NCBI RefSeq assembly: GCF_019050325.1
Contig: NZ_VOMB01000020.1
Coordinates: 62,001 to 126,000, forward strand
Direction of reading: 5' to 3'
Source of the DNA: [Mycobacterium] fortunisiensis
GTDB lineage: Bacteria; Actinomycetota; Actinomycetes; Mycobacteriales; Mycobacteriaceae
Length of the DNA stretch: 64,000 nt
Shown: one piece after another, positions 28,363-38,936 of the stretch
Layout of the letters: the number at the start of each line of letters is the position of its first letter
How positions within the stretch are numbered: position 1 is the first letter of the stretch
The notes under the pieces: generated by a model
Told to the model about the DNA's origin: nothing
What the model saw: only the letters and a program-made list of their open reading frames with translations
Database searches by the model: none
Translations under genes and position numbers: made by a program

Positions 28363-29083
28363 CCCAGGTCCCGACCACCTCGACGGCGTCGGGCACCGTG
28401 GCCACCGTCTGCACGCCCGGCGGCAGGGGCGGACGGTCCACCATCACCACTGGCACCCCGGCCGTCTCGGCGGCACGCAGCTTGGGCTCGGTCATCGCGC
28501 CGCCGCTGTTCTTGGTCACCAGCGCGTCGATGCGGTGCTCGCGCAGCAGCGCCAGTTCCCCGTCGTAGTCGTACGGGCCCCTCGACAGCAGCAGTTCGTG
28601 ATTCGGCGGCAGGGTGTCCCGGTCCGGTGCGGTGACGGCGCGGATCAGAAACCAGGCGTCGACGCCTTTGAACGCGGCGGTCCCGGACCGCCCCGTGGTC
28701 AGGAACACCCGCGAGTAGCCGTGTGCCACGACGGTTTCGGCCGCGTCACGATCGGAGCCCACCAGGGCCGCCGCGCCGGGGGCCCAGGCCGGCCGGGCCA
28801 GCACCAGATGCGGCAGCCCCAGTTCGGCGCACACCTGAGCCGCGTGTGCGGTGATGGTGGCGGCGAAGGGGTGGGTGGCGTCCACGACCGCGTCGACGCG
28901 TTCGGTGAGCAGCCATCGGCGCAGCCCGTCCACCCCGCCGAATCCGCCGATCCGCACCGGGCCGACCGGCAGCGCCGGATCCGGCACCCGTCCGGCCAGT
29001 GAGCTGATCACCTCGATCCCCGGAGGCAGCGCGGCGGCCAGTGCGCGGGCCTCACCGGTGCCGCCGAGCAGCAGCACCTTCAT
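28352..29083 (-). CDS. cobK: Precorrin-6A reductase
   Basis: 243 aa; NADPH-dependent reduction of precorrin-6A. Seen: VLLLGGTGEARALAAAL nucleotide loop, ISSLAGRVPDPALPVGPVRIGGFGG, VDATHPFAATITAHA, VTKNSGGAMTEPKLRAAETAGVPVVMVDRP. All match CobK/CbiJ. Its ATG overlaps the cobM stop by one base (TGATG). Confidence 0.96.
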   Translation of the reverse strand: MKVLLLGGTGEARALAAALPPGIEVISSLAGRVPDPALPVGPVRIGGFGGVDGLRRWLLTERVDAVVDATHPFAATITAHAAQVCAELGLPHLVLARPAWAPGAAALVGSDRDAAETVVAHGYSRVFLTTGRSGTAAFKGVDAWFLIRAVTAPDRDTLPPNHELLLSRGPYDYDGELALLREHRIDALVTKNSGGAMTEPKLRAAETAGVPVVMVDRPPLPPGVQTVATVPDAVEVVGTWVRR

Positions 29084-29838
29084 CAGTGCGTCGCTCCCCG
29101 GCGTCGCCCCGCCGAATACAGGTAGCTGTCGGAAAACCCTTCGGCGGCAAGCACATCGCCGACGACGATGACGGCGGTCTTGGTCACGTCCGCATCATGC
29201 ATCTGCTGCGCGATGTCCGCGAGTGTGCCGCGCAACACGATCTCCTGCGGCCAGCTGGCGAACGCGACGACGGCACAAGGTGTTTCGGGACCGTAGCCGC
29301 CGTCGATCAGTTGCGGGACAATGTTGTCGATCTGGGCGGCGGCCAGGTGCAGCACCAGAGTCGCCCCCGGGGCCGCAAGGGTGCGCAGGTCCTCCCCCTC
29401 GGGCATCGCGGTGGACAAGGTGGCCACCCGGCTCAAGGTGACGGTCTGGGCGACGCCGGGGACGGTCAGCTCGCGGCCCAGCGCGGCGGCCACCGCGGCG
29501 AATGCCGGTACGCCGGGGACGATCTCGTAGTCGACGCCGAGATCGTCGAGGTGCCGGCACTGTTCGGCCAAGGCGCTGTATATGGACGGATCGCCGGAAT
29601 GCAGCCGCGCCACGTCGACGCCCGCCCGGTCCGCGGCCACCAGCTCGGCGATGATCTGGTCCAGGTTCAGCGGCCCGGTGTCGACCACCTTCGCATCGGG
29701 CGGGCACAGCGCCAAGAGGTCGTCGGGCATGATCGACCCGGCGTACAGGCAGACCGGGCAGCGACCGAGGATTCGCGCCCCGCGCACGGTGATGAGGTCG
29801 GCAGCGCCCGGACCGGCCCCGATGAAGTACACCGTCAT
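29083..29838 (-). CDS. cobM: Precorrin-4 C11-methyltransferase
   Basis: 251 aa SAM-dependent tetrapyrrole methylase. MTVYFIGAGPGAADLITVRGARIL start, YAGSIMP, ARLHSGDPSIYSALAEQ and YEIVPGVPAFAAVAAALGREL are diagnostic of CobM. ATG 29838 overlaps the cobL stop (ATGA); the coupled order is cobL-cobM-cobK. Confidence 0.96.
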   Translation of the reverse strand: MTVYFIGAGPGAADLITVRGARILGRCPVCLYAGSIMPDDLLALCPPDAKVVDTGPLNLDQIIAELVAADRAGVDVARLHSGDPSIYSALAEQCRHLDDLGVDYEIVPGVPAFAAVAAALGRELTVPGVAQTVTLSRVATLSTAMPEGEDLRTLAAPGATLVLHLAAAQIDNIVPQLIDGGYGPETPCAVVAFASWPQEIVLRGTLADIAQQMHDADVTKTAVIVVGDVLAAEGFSDSYLYSAGRRRGATH

Positions 29839-31025
29839 CCCTTGACCACCGACCACTGGGTGACCGGAAGCGCGGGGCGCCAGCCGGTGAACCCGCCGAC
29901 CGCGCCACCCTGATAGTGCTGATAGCGCCGCACTTCGCCACCTTCCTTCGAATACCATTGCGCCACAACTGCTTCTGATTCCAGGGTGACCGCGTTGACC
30001 ACCAGCCGCCCGCCTGCGGGCAACCGGTCGAAACAGGCCTGCAGCAATCCAGGCTGGGTGAGGCCACCGCCGACGAAGATCACCGCGGGCTCGGGGGCAT
30101 CGGCCAGTGCCTCGGGGGCACCGCCGCGCACGTCCACCCGCACCCCGAATGCGGTGACGTTCGCCAAGATCCGCTCGCGGCGCTGCTCGTCGCGTTCGAA
30201 TGCCACCGCGGCACAACCGGGTGCGCTGCGCGACCATTCGATCGCGATGCTGCCCGAGCCGGAACCGACATCCCACAGCAGTTCCCCGGGTCGCGGCCCC
30301 AGCGCGGCCAGCGTGACCGCACGCAGCGGCTGCTTGGTGAGCTGCCCGTCGTGGGCGAACTCCTCGTCGGGCAGGGCATGGGCCCGCCGCTCGTCGGGAC
30401 GGTAGGCCACCGCCACCACGTTGAGGTCGCCCACCTCGGCGGGACCGGCCTTCGCCCAGTCCCGGGCGATGCCGTCACGGCGGCGCTCCCCCGGCCCGCC
30501 CAACTGCTCCAGCACGGTCAATTCCGAATCGCCCCGGCCGGATTCGTTCAGCAGCCGGGCCAATGTCGCCGGCGTCTGCCCGTCGCGGGACAGCACGATC
30601 GCCCGCCCGCCCCGGCGCACCGCGGTGTGCGGCGCGGCGGTGACCAGGCTGATCACCTCGGTGTCGGGCACCGTCCAGCCCATCCGGGCGCAAGCCAGCG
30701 TCACGCTCGACACGTGCGGCAGCACCCGGACCCGCTGCGCGCCGAACAGCCGGATCAACGTCGCTCCGACGCCGTGCAGCAGTGGGTCCCCGCTCGCGAC
30801 CACGTGCACATCGGCGCCGCCCGCCGCGCCGAACAGGGTCGGCAGGGCGGGCAGCATCGGCGACGGCCACTCGCGCCGGTCCGGCGTCACGCTGTCGTCG
30901 AGCAGTTCCAACTGCCGCGGCGAGCCGTACACCACGCCGGCGCGCGCCAACTCGTCACGCGAGGCCTGCGACAACCCTGCCATCCCGTCGGCGCCGATGC
31001 CGACCACGATGATCATCCCGCTCAT
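29835..31025 (-). CDS. cobL: Precorrin-6Y C5,15-methyltransferase (decarboxylating)
   Basis: 396 aa. The N-terminal tetrapyrrole methylase domain (IIVVGIGADGMAGLS, VASGDPLLHGVGATL) is fused to a C-terminal Rossmann methyltransferase (LLWDVGSGSGSIAIEWSR, VIFVGGGLTQPGLL), which methylates C5 and C15 and decarboxylates the acetate chain. ATG 31025 overlaps the upstream SDR stop by 4 bases. Confidence 0.96.
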   Translation of the reverse strand: MSGMIIVVGIGADGMAGLSQASRDELARAGVVYGSPRQLELLDDSVTPDRREWPSPMLPALPTLFGAAGGADVHVVASGDPLLHGVGATLIRLFGAQRVRVLPHVSSVTLACARMGWTVPDTEVISLVTAAPHTAVRRGGRAIVLSRDGQTPATLARLLNESGRGDSELTVLEQLGGPGERRRDGIARDWAKAGPAEVGDLNVVAVAYRPDERRAHALPDEEFAHDGQLTKQPLRAVTLAALGPRPGELLWDVGSGSGSIAIEWSRSAPGCAAVAFERDEQRRERILANVTAFGVRVDVRGGAPEALADAPEPAVIFVGGGLTQPGLLQACFDRLPAGGRLVVNAVTLESEAVVAQWYSKEGGEVRRYQHYQGGAVGGFTGWRPALPVTQWSVVKG

Positions 31026-31780
31026 CTGGGCATCTTTCGCCAGATCGGCCGCGGCACAAACCGCGTCACGAAAATCATCGGGCGGATCACCCACGGCACC
31101 CACACCGCACGCTTGCCGCGGGCCAGGGCCTTGACGGTGGCCTCGGCCACCTGGGCCGGTGTGCTGGGGAACGGTGCGGGCTCCATGCTCTGGGTCATCC
31201 GGCCGATCACGAAGCCGGGACGCACGATCAGCAGCTGCACACTGGTTCCGTGCAGGGCGTCGGTCAGCCCGCTGGCGAAGGCGTCGAGGCCGGCCTTGGC
31301 CGAGCCGTAAACGTAGTTGGCGCGCCGGGCCCGGGCTCCGGCGATCGAGGAGAACACCACCAGCCGGCCCCGGCCGGTGGCACGCATGCGCTCGGCGAGC
31401 ACGGTGAGCAGCCCGACCTGGGCCACGTAGTCGGTGTGCACCACGGCCACCGCGTGGGCCGGGTCGGCCTCGGCCCGAGCCTGGTCGCCCAGCACGCCGA
31501 AGGCCAGCACGGCGGTGTCGATCGGTCCGTGCTCGGCCTCGAGCGCCTCGACCACGTGGGCGTGGCCGGCAACATCGTCGGCGTCGAATTCATGCGTGTG
31601 CACCTCTGCCGCGCCGGCCGCACGCACCGCCGCGACCTGCTCGGCCAGTTGGCCGGCGCGGCGGGCGGCCAGCACCACGACCGCCCCGGGCGCCAGCCGC
31701 ACGGCGATTTCGACGCCGATCTCGCTGCGGCCCCCGAAAATCACCACGACACGACGATTCGTGTCAGCCGTGTCATTCAT
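31022..31780 (-). CDS. SDR oxidoreductase (Rv2073c homologue)
   Basis: 252 aa short-chain dehydrogenase related to the DprE2 group. NAD(P) loop VVVIFGGRSEIGVEIAVRL, catalytic Ser in LVVFSSIAGARARRANYVYGSAKAGLDAF with the YxxxK pair (YGSAK). The C-terminus is hydrophobic and basic (VPWVIRPMIFVTRFVPRPIWRKM). First gene of the coupled unit SDR-cobL-cobM-cobK, although no cobalamin role is known. Confidence 0.87.
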   Translation of the reverse strand: MNDTADTNRRVVVIFGGRSEIGVEIAVRLAPGAVVVLAARRAGQLAEQVAAVRAAGAAEVHTHEFDADDVAGHAHVVEALEAEHGPIDTAVLAFGVLGDQARAEADPAHAVAVVHTDYVAQVGLLTVLAERMRATGRGRLVVFSSIAGARARRANYVYGSAKAGLDAFASGLTDALHGTSVQLLIVRPGFVIGRMTQSMEPAPFPSTPAQVAEATVKALARGKRAVWVPWVIRPMIFVTRFVPRPIWRKMPR

Positions 31781-31815
31781 GGCAGTGATTATTGCCTGCG
31801 CTAGCGTGGACCCCG

Positions 31816-32241
31816 ATGGCTACATCCCGTCGCAAGGCAACCACCAAGCTCACCAACGAGGCCCTGGCGTTTCTCACCGAACGCCACCTGGCGATGTTGA
31901 CCACGCTGCGCTCGGACAACTCCCCGCACGTGGTGGCGGTGGGCTTCACCTTCGACCCCAAGACCCACATCGCGCGGGTCATCACCAACGGCGGGTCGCA
32001 GAAGGCGGTGAACGCCCAGGAGCGCGGCATCGCGGTGCTCAGCCAGGTCGACGGGGCCCGCTGGCTGTCGCTGGAGGGCAAGTCCACGGTGAGCAGCGAG
32101 CCCGACGCGGTCCGGGACGCCGAGCTGCGCTACGCCCAGCGCTACCGCACCCCGCGGATCAACCCCCGACGTGTGGTGATCGAAGTGCGCATCGAGCGGG
32201 TGCTGGGTTCCTCGGAGCTGCTGGACCGCGGCGAGGACTGA
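31816..32241 (+). CDS. F420H2-dependent biliverdin reductase (Rv2074 homologue)
   Basis: 141 aa split-barrel protein. [51 protein letters not shown] and [19 protein letters not shown] are almost those of M. tuberculosis Rv2074, shown to reduce biliverdin-IX alpha with F420H2. ATG 31816 agrees with the homologue. Divergent from the SDR gene. Confidence 0.92.
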   Translation: MATSRRKATTKLTNEALAFLTERHLAMLTTLRSDNSPHVVAVGFTFDPKTHIARVITNGGSQKAVNAQERGIAVLSQVDGARWLSLEGKSTVSSEPDAVRDAELRYAQRYRTPRINPRRVVIEVRIERVLGSSELLDRGED

Positions 32242-32248
32242 TCCCCGG

Positions 32249-33376
32249 CTACGTCACCGGGACGATCACCAGCTCGTGGGGCTGGTTGTTGACCGACAAC
32301 GCGCCGTCCTCGGTGACCACGACGATGTCCTCGATCCGGGCGCCCCAGTGCCCCGGGAAATACACCCCTGGCTCCACGCTGAACGCCATCCCGGGTTCCA
32401 GCGGCAGCTCGTTGCCCGCCACGATGTAGGGCTCCTCGTGCACGGACAGCCCGATGCCGTGCCCGGTGCGGTGGACGAAGGCCTCGGCCAGGCCCTCGGC
32501 GGCCAGCACGTCGCGGGCGGCCGCGTCGACCTGCTCGGCGGTCACCCCCGGCCGCACGGCAGCCACCGCCGCCCGCTGGGCCCGCTGCAGCACCGCGTAG
32601 CGGCGCGCCACCTCGGGGTCCGGCTCGCCCAGGGAGTACGTGCGGGTGGAGTCGGAGTTGTAGCCGGGCTCGTAGGGTCCGCCGATGTCGACGACGACGA
32701 TGTCACCGGCGCTCAGCTCGCGGTCGGAGCATTCGTGGTGCGGGTCGGCGCCGTTGGGGCCGGAGCCGACGATGATGAACGCGACCTCCGAATGCCCTTC
32801 GGCGACAATCGCTTCGGCGATGTCGGCGGCCACGTCGGCCTCGGTGCGGCCGGGCACCAGGAATTCGGGGACCCGGGCGTGCACCCGGTCGATCGCGGCA
32901 CCGGCCTTGCGCAGCGCGTCGATCTCGGCCGGGTCCTTGATCATCCGCAGCCGCCGCAGCACGTCGGTGGCCAGCACCGGGACCACGCCGAGCAGGTCGG
33001 CCAACGGCAGCAGATGCAGGGCCGGCATGGAATCCGTGACCGCTGTCTTGACACCGGTGCCGCCGAGCGCATCCACCACCATCTGGTACGGGTTCTGCCC
33101 GTCCACCCAATCGCGAACCGTCACACCGAGTTCGGTGACCGACGATTCCCGCAGCGCGGCCAGTTCCAGCCGCGGCACCACGATGGTGGGCTCGCCGGCG
33201 GCGGGCAGCACCAGCGCGGTCAGCCGTTCGAAGGTCTGCGCGCGGGAGCCGACCAGATACCGCAGGTCATAGCCAGGGGTGATGACCAGGCCGGCCAGAC
33301 CGGCTTCGGCCGCGGCGGAGGCGGCCGCGGACAGCCGGTGGGCGTAGACATCAGTGCTGAATCGGCCAACAGTCAT
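32249..33376 (-). CDS. pepE: M24 dipeptidase/Xaa-Pro aminopeptidase-like
   Basis: 375 aa, equal to M. tuberculosis Rv2089c. The pita-bread catalytic domain has the metal ligands: VVVDIGG and YNSDSTRTYS (Asp pair), HRTGHGIGLSVHEEP (His), FSVEPGVYFPG and ARIEDIVVVTEDG (Glu residues). The N-terminal creatinase-like domain is complete. The stop faces the Rv2074 homologue 8 bases away. Confidence 0.93.
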   Translation of the reverse strand: MTVGRFSTDVYAHRLSAAASAAAEAGLAGLVITPGYDLRYLVGSRAQTFERLTALVLPAAGEPTIVVPRLELAALRESSVTELGVTVRDWVDGQNPYQMVVDALGGTGVKTAVTDSMPALHLLPLADLLGVVPVLATDVLRRLRMIKDPAEIDALRKAGAAIDRVHARVPEFLVPGRTEADVAADIAEAIVAEGHSEVAFIIVGSGPNGADPHHECSDRELSAGDIVVVDIGGPYEPGYNSDSTRTYSLGEPDPEVARRYAVLQRAQRAAVAAVRPGVTAEQVDAAARDVLAAEGLAEAFVHRTGHGIGLSVHEEPYIVAGNELPLEPGMAFSVEPGVYFPGHWGARIEDIVVVTEDGALSVNNQPHELVIVPVT

Positions 33377-33422
33377 GGCGTCGAGGCTAGTACCTGTCCG
33401 CGCAACCGCTACTGTCGCTGGA

Positions 33423-34274
33423 ATGTTGCGTGATATCCGCGATCTCACCGACGATCCCGAGGCGTACGCCGCCGAGCTGCGGCGCCGCTGGGGTGGCCTG
33501 CTGAGCTATCGATACCTGGGCCGGACATACTCGTCGATGGATCTCGGCCCCGCCGACGACACCGTCACCCTGCGCCGCGACATGCGCAACCCGGCCGGCG
33601 GCGTGCTGCTGGCGGTGCTGAGCATCTCCTCCCCGGACAGCGGCGGGGTGAGCGATCTGGAGGCCGTGCCCAACCCGGTGATCCATTCGTGTCAGGTCCT
33701 CGATCCGGCGCGCGATGTGAAACGCATCCGCATCGACACCGAGGTCCTCAAACAGGGCCGGCAGATGGCCTACAGCCGGTCGGTTCTGGTCGACGCCGAC
33801 AACCCCGAGCGTGTCATCGCGCTCACTGAAGGTCAGGGCGTCTCCATCGGCACGCCGCCCGAGGGGCTGGAGAAGATGCCGGTCGATCCGATCGACGTCG
33901 TCGACGGTCCGGATCTGCCACCGTTGTGGCAGGTGTTCGGCGGCCACAAGCGCGACAGCGGAGAGTGGGCGCTGCCGGAGTTGGCGGTCGAGGTGGCCTC
34001 ACCCGACGCGGCACTGCACATCGGCCCGCAGTTCGTGATCCTCGAGACAGCCGCGTTGGATGCTGCCGCCGACGCCACGAACTCTGATGCGCTGCACGGC
34101 CTTTCCTCGCACGTGATGTTCCTGGCCCGGGGCAAGAGCGGGCCGTTCCGCGTCGACACCCAGGTGATGCCCGGGGCGGGCGGCACTGTCGCGGTGCGCG
34201 CCACCTTGCACGACGAGGGCGCCGGCGGCAAACCGATCACCGCGGCCTCCTACGTGTTCGGGACCACCCGGTGA
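33423..34274 (+). CDS. Putative double-hotdog (thioesterase-like) protein
   Basis: 283 aa. Residues 62-145 look like one hotdog repeat ([57 protein letters not shown]). Residues 195-283 look like a second ([36 protein letters not shown]). This is the layout of acyl-CoA thioesterase-like proteins, but I cannot point to a catalytic Asp. It overlaps the exonuclease gene by 4 bases (GTGA). Confidence 0.7.
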   Translation: MLRDIRDLTDDPEAYAAELRRRWGGLLSYRYLGRTYSSMDLGPADDTVTLRRDMRNPAGGVLLAVLSISSPDSGGVSDLEAVPNPVIHSCQVLDPARDVKRIRIDTEVLKQGRQMAYSRSVLVDADNPERVIALTEGQGVSIGTPPEGLEKMPVDPIDVVDGPDLPPLWQVFGGHKRDSGEWALPELAVEVASPDAALHIGPQFVILETAALDAAADATNSDALHGLSSHVMFLARGKSGPFRVDTQVMPGAGGTVAVRATLHDEGAGGKPITAASYVFGTTR

Positions 34275-35230
34275 GCCGGCCGGTGCTGCTGCTCGACGGC
34301 GCCAGCATGTGGTTCCGGTCCTACTTCGGCGTGCCGTCCTCGATCAAGGCGCCGGACGGACGTCCGGTGAACGCGGTGCGCGGATTCCTGGACTCGATCG
34401 CCACGCTGGTCACCCGGGAACGGCCCGGCCGGCTGGTGGTGTGCCGCGACGACGACTGGCGGCCACAGTGGCGCGTCGACCTGGTGCCGTCCTACAAGGC
34501 CCATCGGGTCGAGGAGCCCCGGCCTGACGGAATCCCCGATGTCGAGGAGGTTCCCGACGAGCTCAGTCCCCAGGTCGAGATGATCATGGAACTGCTCGAC
34601 GCGTTCGGCATCGCGACGGCCGGTGCGCCCGGCTTCGAGGCCGACGACGTGCTGGGCACGCTGGCCACCCGCGAGCAGCATGATCCGGTGGTGGTGGTCA
34701 GCGGTGATCGCGACCTGCTGCAACTGGTCCGCGACCAGCCGGCTCCCCCGGTGCGGGTGCTGTACATCGGCCGCGGCCTGGCCAAGGCCACCAAATACGG
34801 CCCGGCCGAAGTCGCCGAAACCTACGGCGTGCCCCTCGACCGGGCCGGCGCCGGGTACGCCGAGCTGGCGCTGCTGCGCGGCGACCCGTCCGACGGGCTG
34901 CCCGGGGTGGCCGGGATCGGAGAGAAGACGGCGGCCACGCTGCTGGCCCGGCACGGCTCGCTGCAGGGCATCCAGGCGGCCGCCGAGGATCCGAAATCCG
35001 CACTGTCCAAAGCACATCGGAGCAAGCTGCTGGCGGCCGTCGACTACATCGCCGCCGCCGAGCCGGTCGTGCGGGTGGCCACCGATGCCCCCGTGACGCT
35101 GTCCACCTCGACCGACGACCTGCCGCTGGCCGCCGACGATCCGGGCCGGGTGGCCGAGCTGGCCGCAGCGTACGGTGTCACGTCGTCGATCAGCCGGTTA
35201 CAGACAGCGCTGGACCAACTGCCGGGCTGA
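34271..35230 (+). CDS. 5'-3' exonuclease (Rv2090 homologue)
   Basis: 319 aa standalone flap-type nuclease, homologous to the PolA N-terminal domain also present at the start of this window. Metal-binding acidic residues: [37 protein letters not shown] and [12 protein letters not shown]. Then a helix-hairpin-helix, [26 protein letters not shown]. Likely processes flaps or RNA primers beside PolA. Confidence 0.93.
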   Translation: MSRPVLLLDGASMWFRSYFGVPSSIKAPDGRPVNAVRGFLDSIATLVTRERPGRLVVCRDDDWRPQWRVDLVPSYKAHRVEEPRPDGIPDVEEVPDELSPQVEMIMELLDAFGIATAGAPGFEADDVLGTLATREQHDPVVVVSGDRDLLQLVRDQPAPPVRVLYIGRGLAKATKYGPAEVAETYGVPLDRAGAGYAELALLRGDPSDGLPGVAGIGEKTAATLLARHGSLQGIQAAAEDPKSALSKAHRSKLLAAVDYIAAAEPVVRVATDAPVTLSTSTDDLPLAADDPGRVAELAAAYGVTSSISRLQTALDQLPG

Positions 35231-35274
35231 TCCGGGCTTTCGGTCGCCGGTTTCGATCTGTGACGCGAGAGGCC

Positions 35275-36069
35275 TTACTTGGGTCGACCGACCTCGTAGG
35301 TGCCCTTGTCGTCCTTGAACGTCACGGTGACCTTGCGCTTGGTGCCGTCGATGGTGACCTCGCAGTCGAAGGTCGAATCCTTCTTGACCTCAGGGTTCTC
35401 GCCGTCGTTGCACTTGACGCCGCTGACCTTGGTGGCGCCGTACCCGTTGGTCTTGTCGGTGAGGACCTGCTCGACGCCGCTCTGGGCCTTGTTGATGTCC
35501 AGCTTGGTCGTCACCGCCCACCCGGGCAGCCAGAACGCGGTCACCCCGAGGATCACCAGCAGCAGGGCCACCAGGCCGCCGATGATGCCGCCGATCATCG
35601 GCAGCGATCGCTTGGACTCCCCCGGAGCGCCAGGCATCCCGTATTGCCCGAACTGGCCGGGTGCACCGTACTGGCCCGGCTGCGGGTACTGGCCGGGCTG
35701 GCCGAACTGTGGGGGCTGACCGGGCTGACCGAACTGCGGCTGCTGACCGGGCTGACCGAACTGCGGCTGCTGCCCGTAGCCGGGGACCTGCCCGTACTGC
35801 GGCTGGCCGGGCGGCGGATACACCGGCTGGCCGTACTGGTCGGGTGCGGGGTACTGCGGCGGCTGGCCGCCTTGCGACGGCGGCTGGTACGACGGGTATT
35901 GCTGCGGGGTGTAGGCGGGGGGCTGCCAAGCCGGAGCGTTGGCCGTGGGGTCTGCGGACGCCGGCGTCGGCGGCTGCCACGCCTCGGCACCCGTCGCCTG
36001 CTCCGCACCCGGCTCAGGCTGCTGACCGGGCCATTGCTGTCCCTGGTCAGATCCCTGCGGTCCGCTCAT
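35275..36069 (-). CDS. DUF4333 membrane protein with Gln/Pro/Gly-rich N-terminus (Rv2091c homologue)
   Basis: 264 aa. Residues 1-155 are a low-complexity cytoplasmic tail with tandem [12 protein letters not shown] repeats. One membrane helix follows ([25 protein letters not shown]), then an extracytoplasmic DUF4333 domain of about 85 aa with a Cys pair ([17 protein letters not shown]). Such proteins are common in mycobacterial envelopes; function unknown. It is 38 bases after helY, same strand. Confidence 0.87.
   Translation of the reverse strand: MSGPQGSDQGQQWPGQQPEPGAEQATGAEAWQPPTPASADPTANAPAWQPPAYTPQQYPSYQPPSQGGQPPQYPAPDQYGQPVYPPPGQPQYGQVPGYGQQPQFGQPGQQPQFGQPGQPPQFGQPGQYPQPGQYGAPGQFGQYGMPGAPGESKRSLPMIGGIIGGLVALLLVILGVTAFWLPGWAVTTKLDINKAQSGVEQVLTDKTNGYGATKVSGVKCNDGENPEVKKDSTFDCEVTIDGTKRKVTVTFKDDKGTYEVGRPK
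35685..35775. repeat. Short tandem repeats inside the DUF4333 gene
   Basis: Imperfect repeats of a CTGACCGGGCTGACCGAACT-type unit (roughly 18-30 bp periods) encode the repeated QFGQPGQ blocks. The region is likely to vary in copy number between strains. Confidence 0.7.
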
Positions 36070-36107
36070 GATTCTCCTTGATCCCGTTCGGTATCGCCTA
36101 AAACACC

Positions 36108-38936
36108 CTACCCTGCGTCAACAGCAACAACGCCGCGCCGAACGTCGGCGACGGCGCGTTTCGCGGCATTGCGCAGGGCAGACGTGGGTGCGGCATTGCG
36201 TACCTGGTCGAGCAGGTCGAGCACCTGGCGACACCAACGCACGAAGTCGCCGGCCGGCAGTGTCGAACCCGATCCGTTGACATCGGAGGCGGCCAGCGCG
36301 GTGGCCAGATCCCCGGTGGTGGCCCAGCGGTAGACGGCGGTGACGAACCCTTCGTCGGGTTCGCGGCTCGGGGCCAGCCGGTGCCGCTGTTCGTCGCCGC
36401 GCAGGTCCGCCGAGATGCGTCGGGTCGCCGCCAACGCCCGGCGCAGACCCGCGGTCGGCACGTCGACGCCCACGACCCCGCCCGCGGCGTCCCCACGTGA
36501 CTCGAACAGCACCGCCGAGAGCACGGCGGCCAGTTCCGCGGGCTGCAGCTTCTCCCACGTCCCGGCGCGCAGGCATTCGGCCACCAGCAGGTCACTCTCG
36601 CTGTAGATGCGGGCCAGCAGTCGCCCGGCGTCGGTGACCTTGAGGTCCGGGGTGGACGGGCCGTCGCTGTCTTTTCCGGTGAATCCGTCGCCTTTTCCGA
36701 TGAAGCCGCGCTCACTCAGCAGCGCCACGATCCGATCGAAGGTACGGGCCAGCGAGTTCGTCGCCGCGTTGACCTTCTGTTGGATCTGGGCGTTGTCGCG
36801 TTCGATGCGCAGATAACGCTCGGCGATGCGGGCCTGGGCCTCACGGTCGGGCAGTTGATGGGCCGGATGGCGGCGCAGTTGGTCCCGCAGTCCGGCCAAT
36901 TCGGGATCGACGTCGCGATCCGGGCCACCGGCGCCGCGGCGGCCCGCCCGGGCCGACGGCACCTCCAGGTCGGCGGCCGCCGACCGCAACGCCGAGGCCA
37001 GGTCGCGGCGTACCCGGGGCTGGCGGTGTTCGACCCGCTTGGGCAGCGTCATCGTGCCCAGCGGCGCCGAGGCACCCGAGTAGTCGGCCGACGAAATCCG
37101 GCCCGCCCAACGGTGTTCGGTGAGCACCAGTGGTCTCGGGTCGTCGCTGTCGCGTTCGGCGGGCTCCAACACCACGGCCAGCCCGCCGCGACGGCCGTGG
37201 GTGATCGTGATGATGTCGCCCCGGCGCAGCGCCGCCAGGGCATCGGTGGCGGCCCGGCGCCGCTGCAGCCGCGAGGCCCGCGACTGCGCGCGTTCGCGTT
37301 CCCCGATCTTGGTCCGCAGCCGGACATAGTCGAGCATGGGCGCATCTTTTCCGCCGAGCTCGGCGGCCAGTTCGCCCATCATCCGCTCACCGCGGGCGAT
37401 CCCGCGCACCAGGCCGACCACCGAGCGGTCGGCCTGGTACTGCGCAAACGACCGCTCCAGCAGTCTGCGCGCCTGTTCGGGCCCCATCTGCTGGACCAGG
37501 TTGATGGTCATGTTGTAGCTCGGCGCGAAGGAACTGCGCAGCGGGAAGGTGCGGGTCGAGGCCAGGCCGGCCACTTCGGCGGGTTCGGCGTTGCTGTCGT
37601 CGGGACGCCACAGCACCACGGCGTGGCCTTCGACGTCGATGCCGCGGCGCCCCGCGCGACCGGTCAGCTGGGTGTACTCCCCCGGCGTCAACGGCACGTG
37701 CTGCTCACCGTTGAACTTCACCAGCCGCTCGAGCACCACGGTGCGGGCCGGCATGTTGATCCCGAGCGCCAGGGTCTCGGTGGCGAAGACCGCCTTGACC
37801 AGACCTGCGGTGAACAACTCCTCGACGGTGTGCCGGAACACCGGCAGCATCCCGGCGTGGTGGGCGGCCAGGCCCCGCAGCAGCCCTTCGCGCCACAGGT
37901 GGTAGTCCAGCACGATCAGGTCGGATTCGGCCAGATCGGCGCAGCGCCGGTCGATGATCTCTGCGATCCGGCCGCGCTCCTCCTCGGTGGTCAACCGCAA
38001 CGGCGCGCGCAGGCACTGCTGCACCGCGGCGTCGCAGCCGGCCCGGGAGAACACGAAGGTGATCGCGGGCAGCAGCCCGGCGGCATCCAAGGTGGCGATC
38101 ACGTCGGGGCGGCTCGGCGGCCGGTACAGCTGCGGGCGGCCGCCACCGCCGCGTCCCCGGCCCCGGCCACGCGGCTGCCAGTCGGCCAGCCGGTCGGCCT
38201 CGCGCCGGTGGCTGATGTGGCGCAACAGTTCCGGATCCACCAACGTCGATGTCGCCGCAGGGGCGGCTGCGGGCGAACTTCCGGTGCCCTCGAACAGATC
38301 GAACAGGCGCCGCCCGACGAGCATGTGCTGGGACAGCGGAACCGGCCGGTGCTCGTCGACGACGACGGTGGTGTCGCCCCGCACGGTCTGGATCCAGCCG
38401 CCGAACTCCTCGGCGTTGCTGACCGTGGCCGACAGGCTGACCAGCAGCACCTCCTCGGGCAGGTGCAGGATGACTTCCTCCCACACCGCCCCGCGCATCC
38501 GGTCGGCCAGGAAATGCACCTCGTCCATCACGACGTAGGAAAGGCCGTGCAGCGCAGACGAGTTGGCGTAGAGCATGTTGCGCAGCACTTCGGTGGTCAT
38601 CACCACGATGTCGGCATCACCGTTGATGGACTGGTCGCCGGTGAGCAACCCGATCTTGTCGGCGCCGTAGCGGGCCACCAGGTCGGTGTGTTTCTGGTTG
38701 CTCAGCGCCTTGATCGGCGTGGTGTAGAAGCATTTTCCGCCGGCCGCCAGCGCCAGGTGCACCGCGAACTCACCGACCACGGTCTTGCCCGCCCCGGTGG
38801 GGGCGCAGACCAGCACGCCGTGCCCGGCCTCCAGTGCCCGGCAGGCGCGCACCTGGAAGTCATCGAGCGCGAACGGGTATTCGGCGGTGAACGTGGTCAG
38901 TTCAGCGCCGCTGCGGTCGCCCGCCTCAGGTGGCAT
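36108..38936 (-). CDS. helY: Ski2-like DEAD/DEAH helicase HelY
   Basis: 942 aa. RNA helicase of the Ski2/Mtr4 type. Walker A APTGAGKT (45-52), DEVH (138-141), [12 protein letters not shown], and the later helicase motifs HHAGMLP and [17 protein letters not shown] with [12 protein letters not shown]-terminal helical region as in M. tuberculosis Rv2092c. ATG 38936 overlaps tatC by 11 bases and gives an N-terminus alignable with the homologue. Presumed role in RNA processing or decay. Confidence 0.95.
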   Translation of the reverse strand: MPPEAGDRSGAELTTFTAEYPFALDDFQVRACRALEAGHGVLVCAPTGAGKTVVGEFAVHLALAAGGKCFYTTPIKALSNQKHTDLVARYGADKIGLLTGDQSINGDADIVVMTTEVLRNMLYANSSALHGLSYVVMDEVHFLADRMRGAVWEEVILHLPEEVLLVSLSATVSNAEEFGGWIQTVRGDTTVVVDEHRPVPLSQHMLVGRRLFDLFEGTGSSPAAAPAATSTLVDPELLRHISHRREADRLADWQPRGRGRGRGGGGRPQLYRPPSRPDVIATLDAAGLLPAITFVFSRAGCDAAVQQCLRAPLRLTTEEERGRIAEIIDRRCADLAESDLIVLDYHLWREGLLRGLAAHHAGMLPVFRHTVEELFTAGLVKAVFATETLALGINMPARTVVLERLVKFNGEQHVPLTPGEYTQLTGRAGRRGIDVEGHAVVLWRPDDSNAEPAEVAGLASTRTFPLRSSFAPSYNMTINLVQQMGPEQARRLLERSFAQYQADRSVVGLVRGIARGERMMGELAAELGGKDAPMLDYVRLRTKIGERERAQSRASRLQRRRAATDALAALRRGDIITITHGRRGGLAVVLEPAERDSDDPRPLVLTEHRWAGRISSADYSGASAPLGTMTLPKRVEHRQPRVRRDLASALRSAAADLEVPSARAGRRGAGGPDRDVDPELAGLRDQLRRHPAHQLPDREAQARIAERYLRIERDNAQIQQKVNAATNSLARTFDRIVALLSERGFIGKGDGFTGKDSDGPSTPDLKVTDAGRLLARIYSESDLLVAECLRAGTWEKLQPAELAAVLSAVLFESRGDAAGGVVGVDVPTAGLRRALAATRRISADLRGDEQRHRLAPSREPDEGFVTAVYRWATTGDLATALAASDVNGSGSTLPAGDFVRWCRQVLDLLDQVRNAAPTSALRNAAKRAVADVRRGVVAVDAG

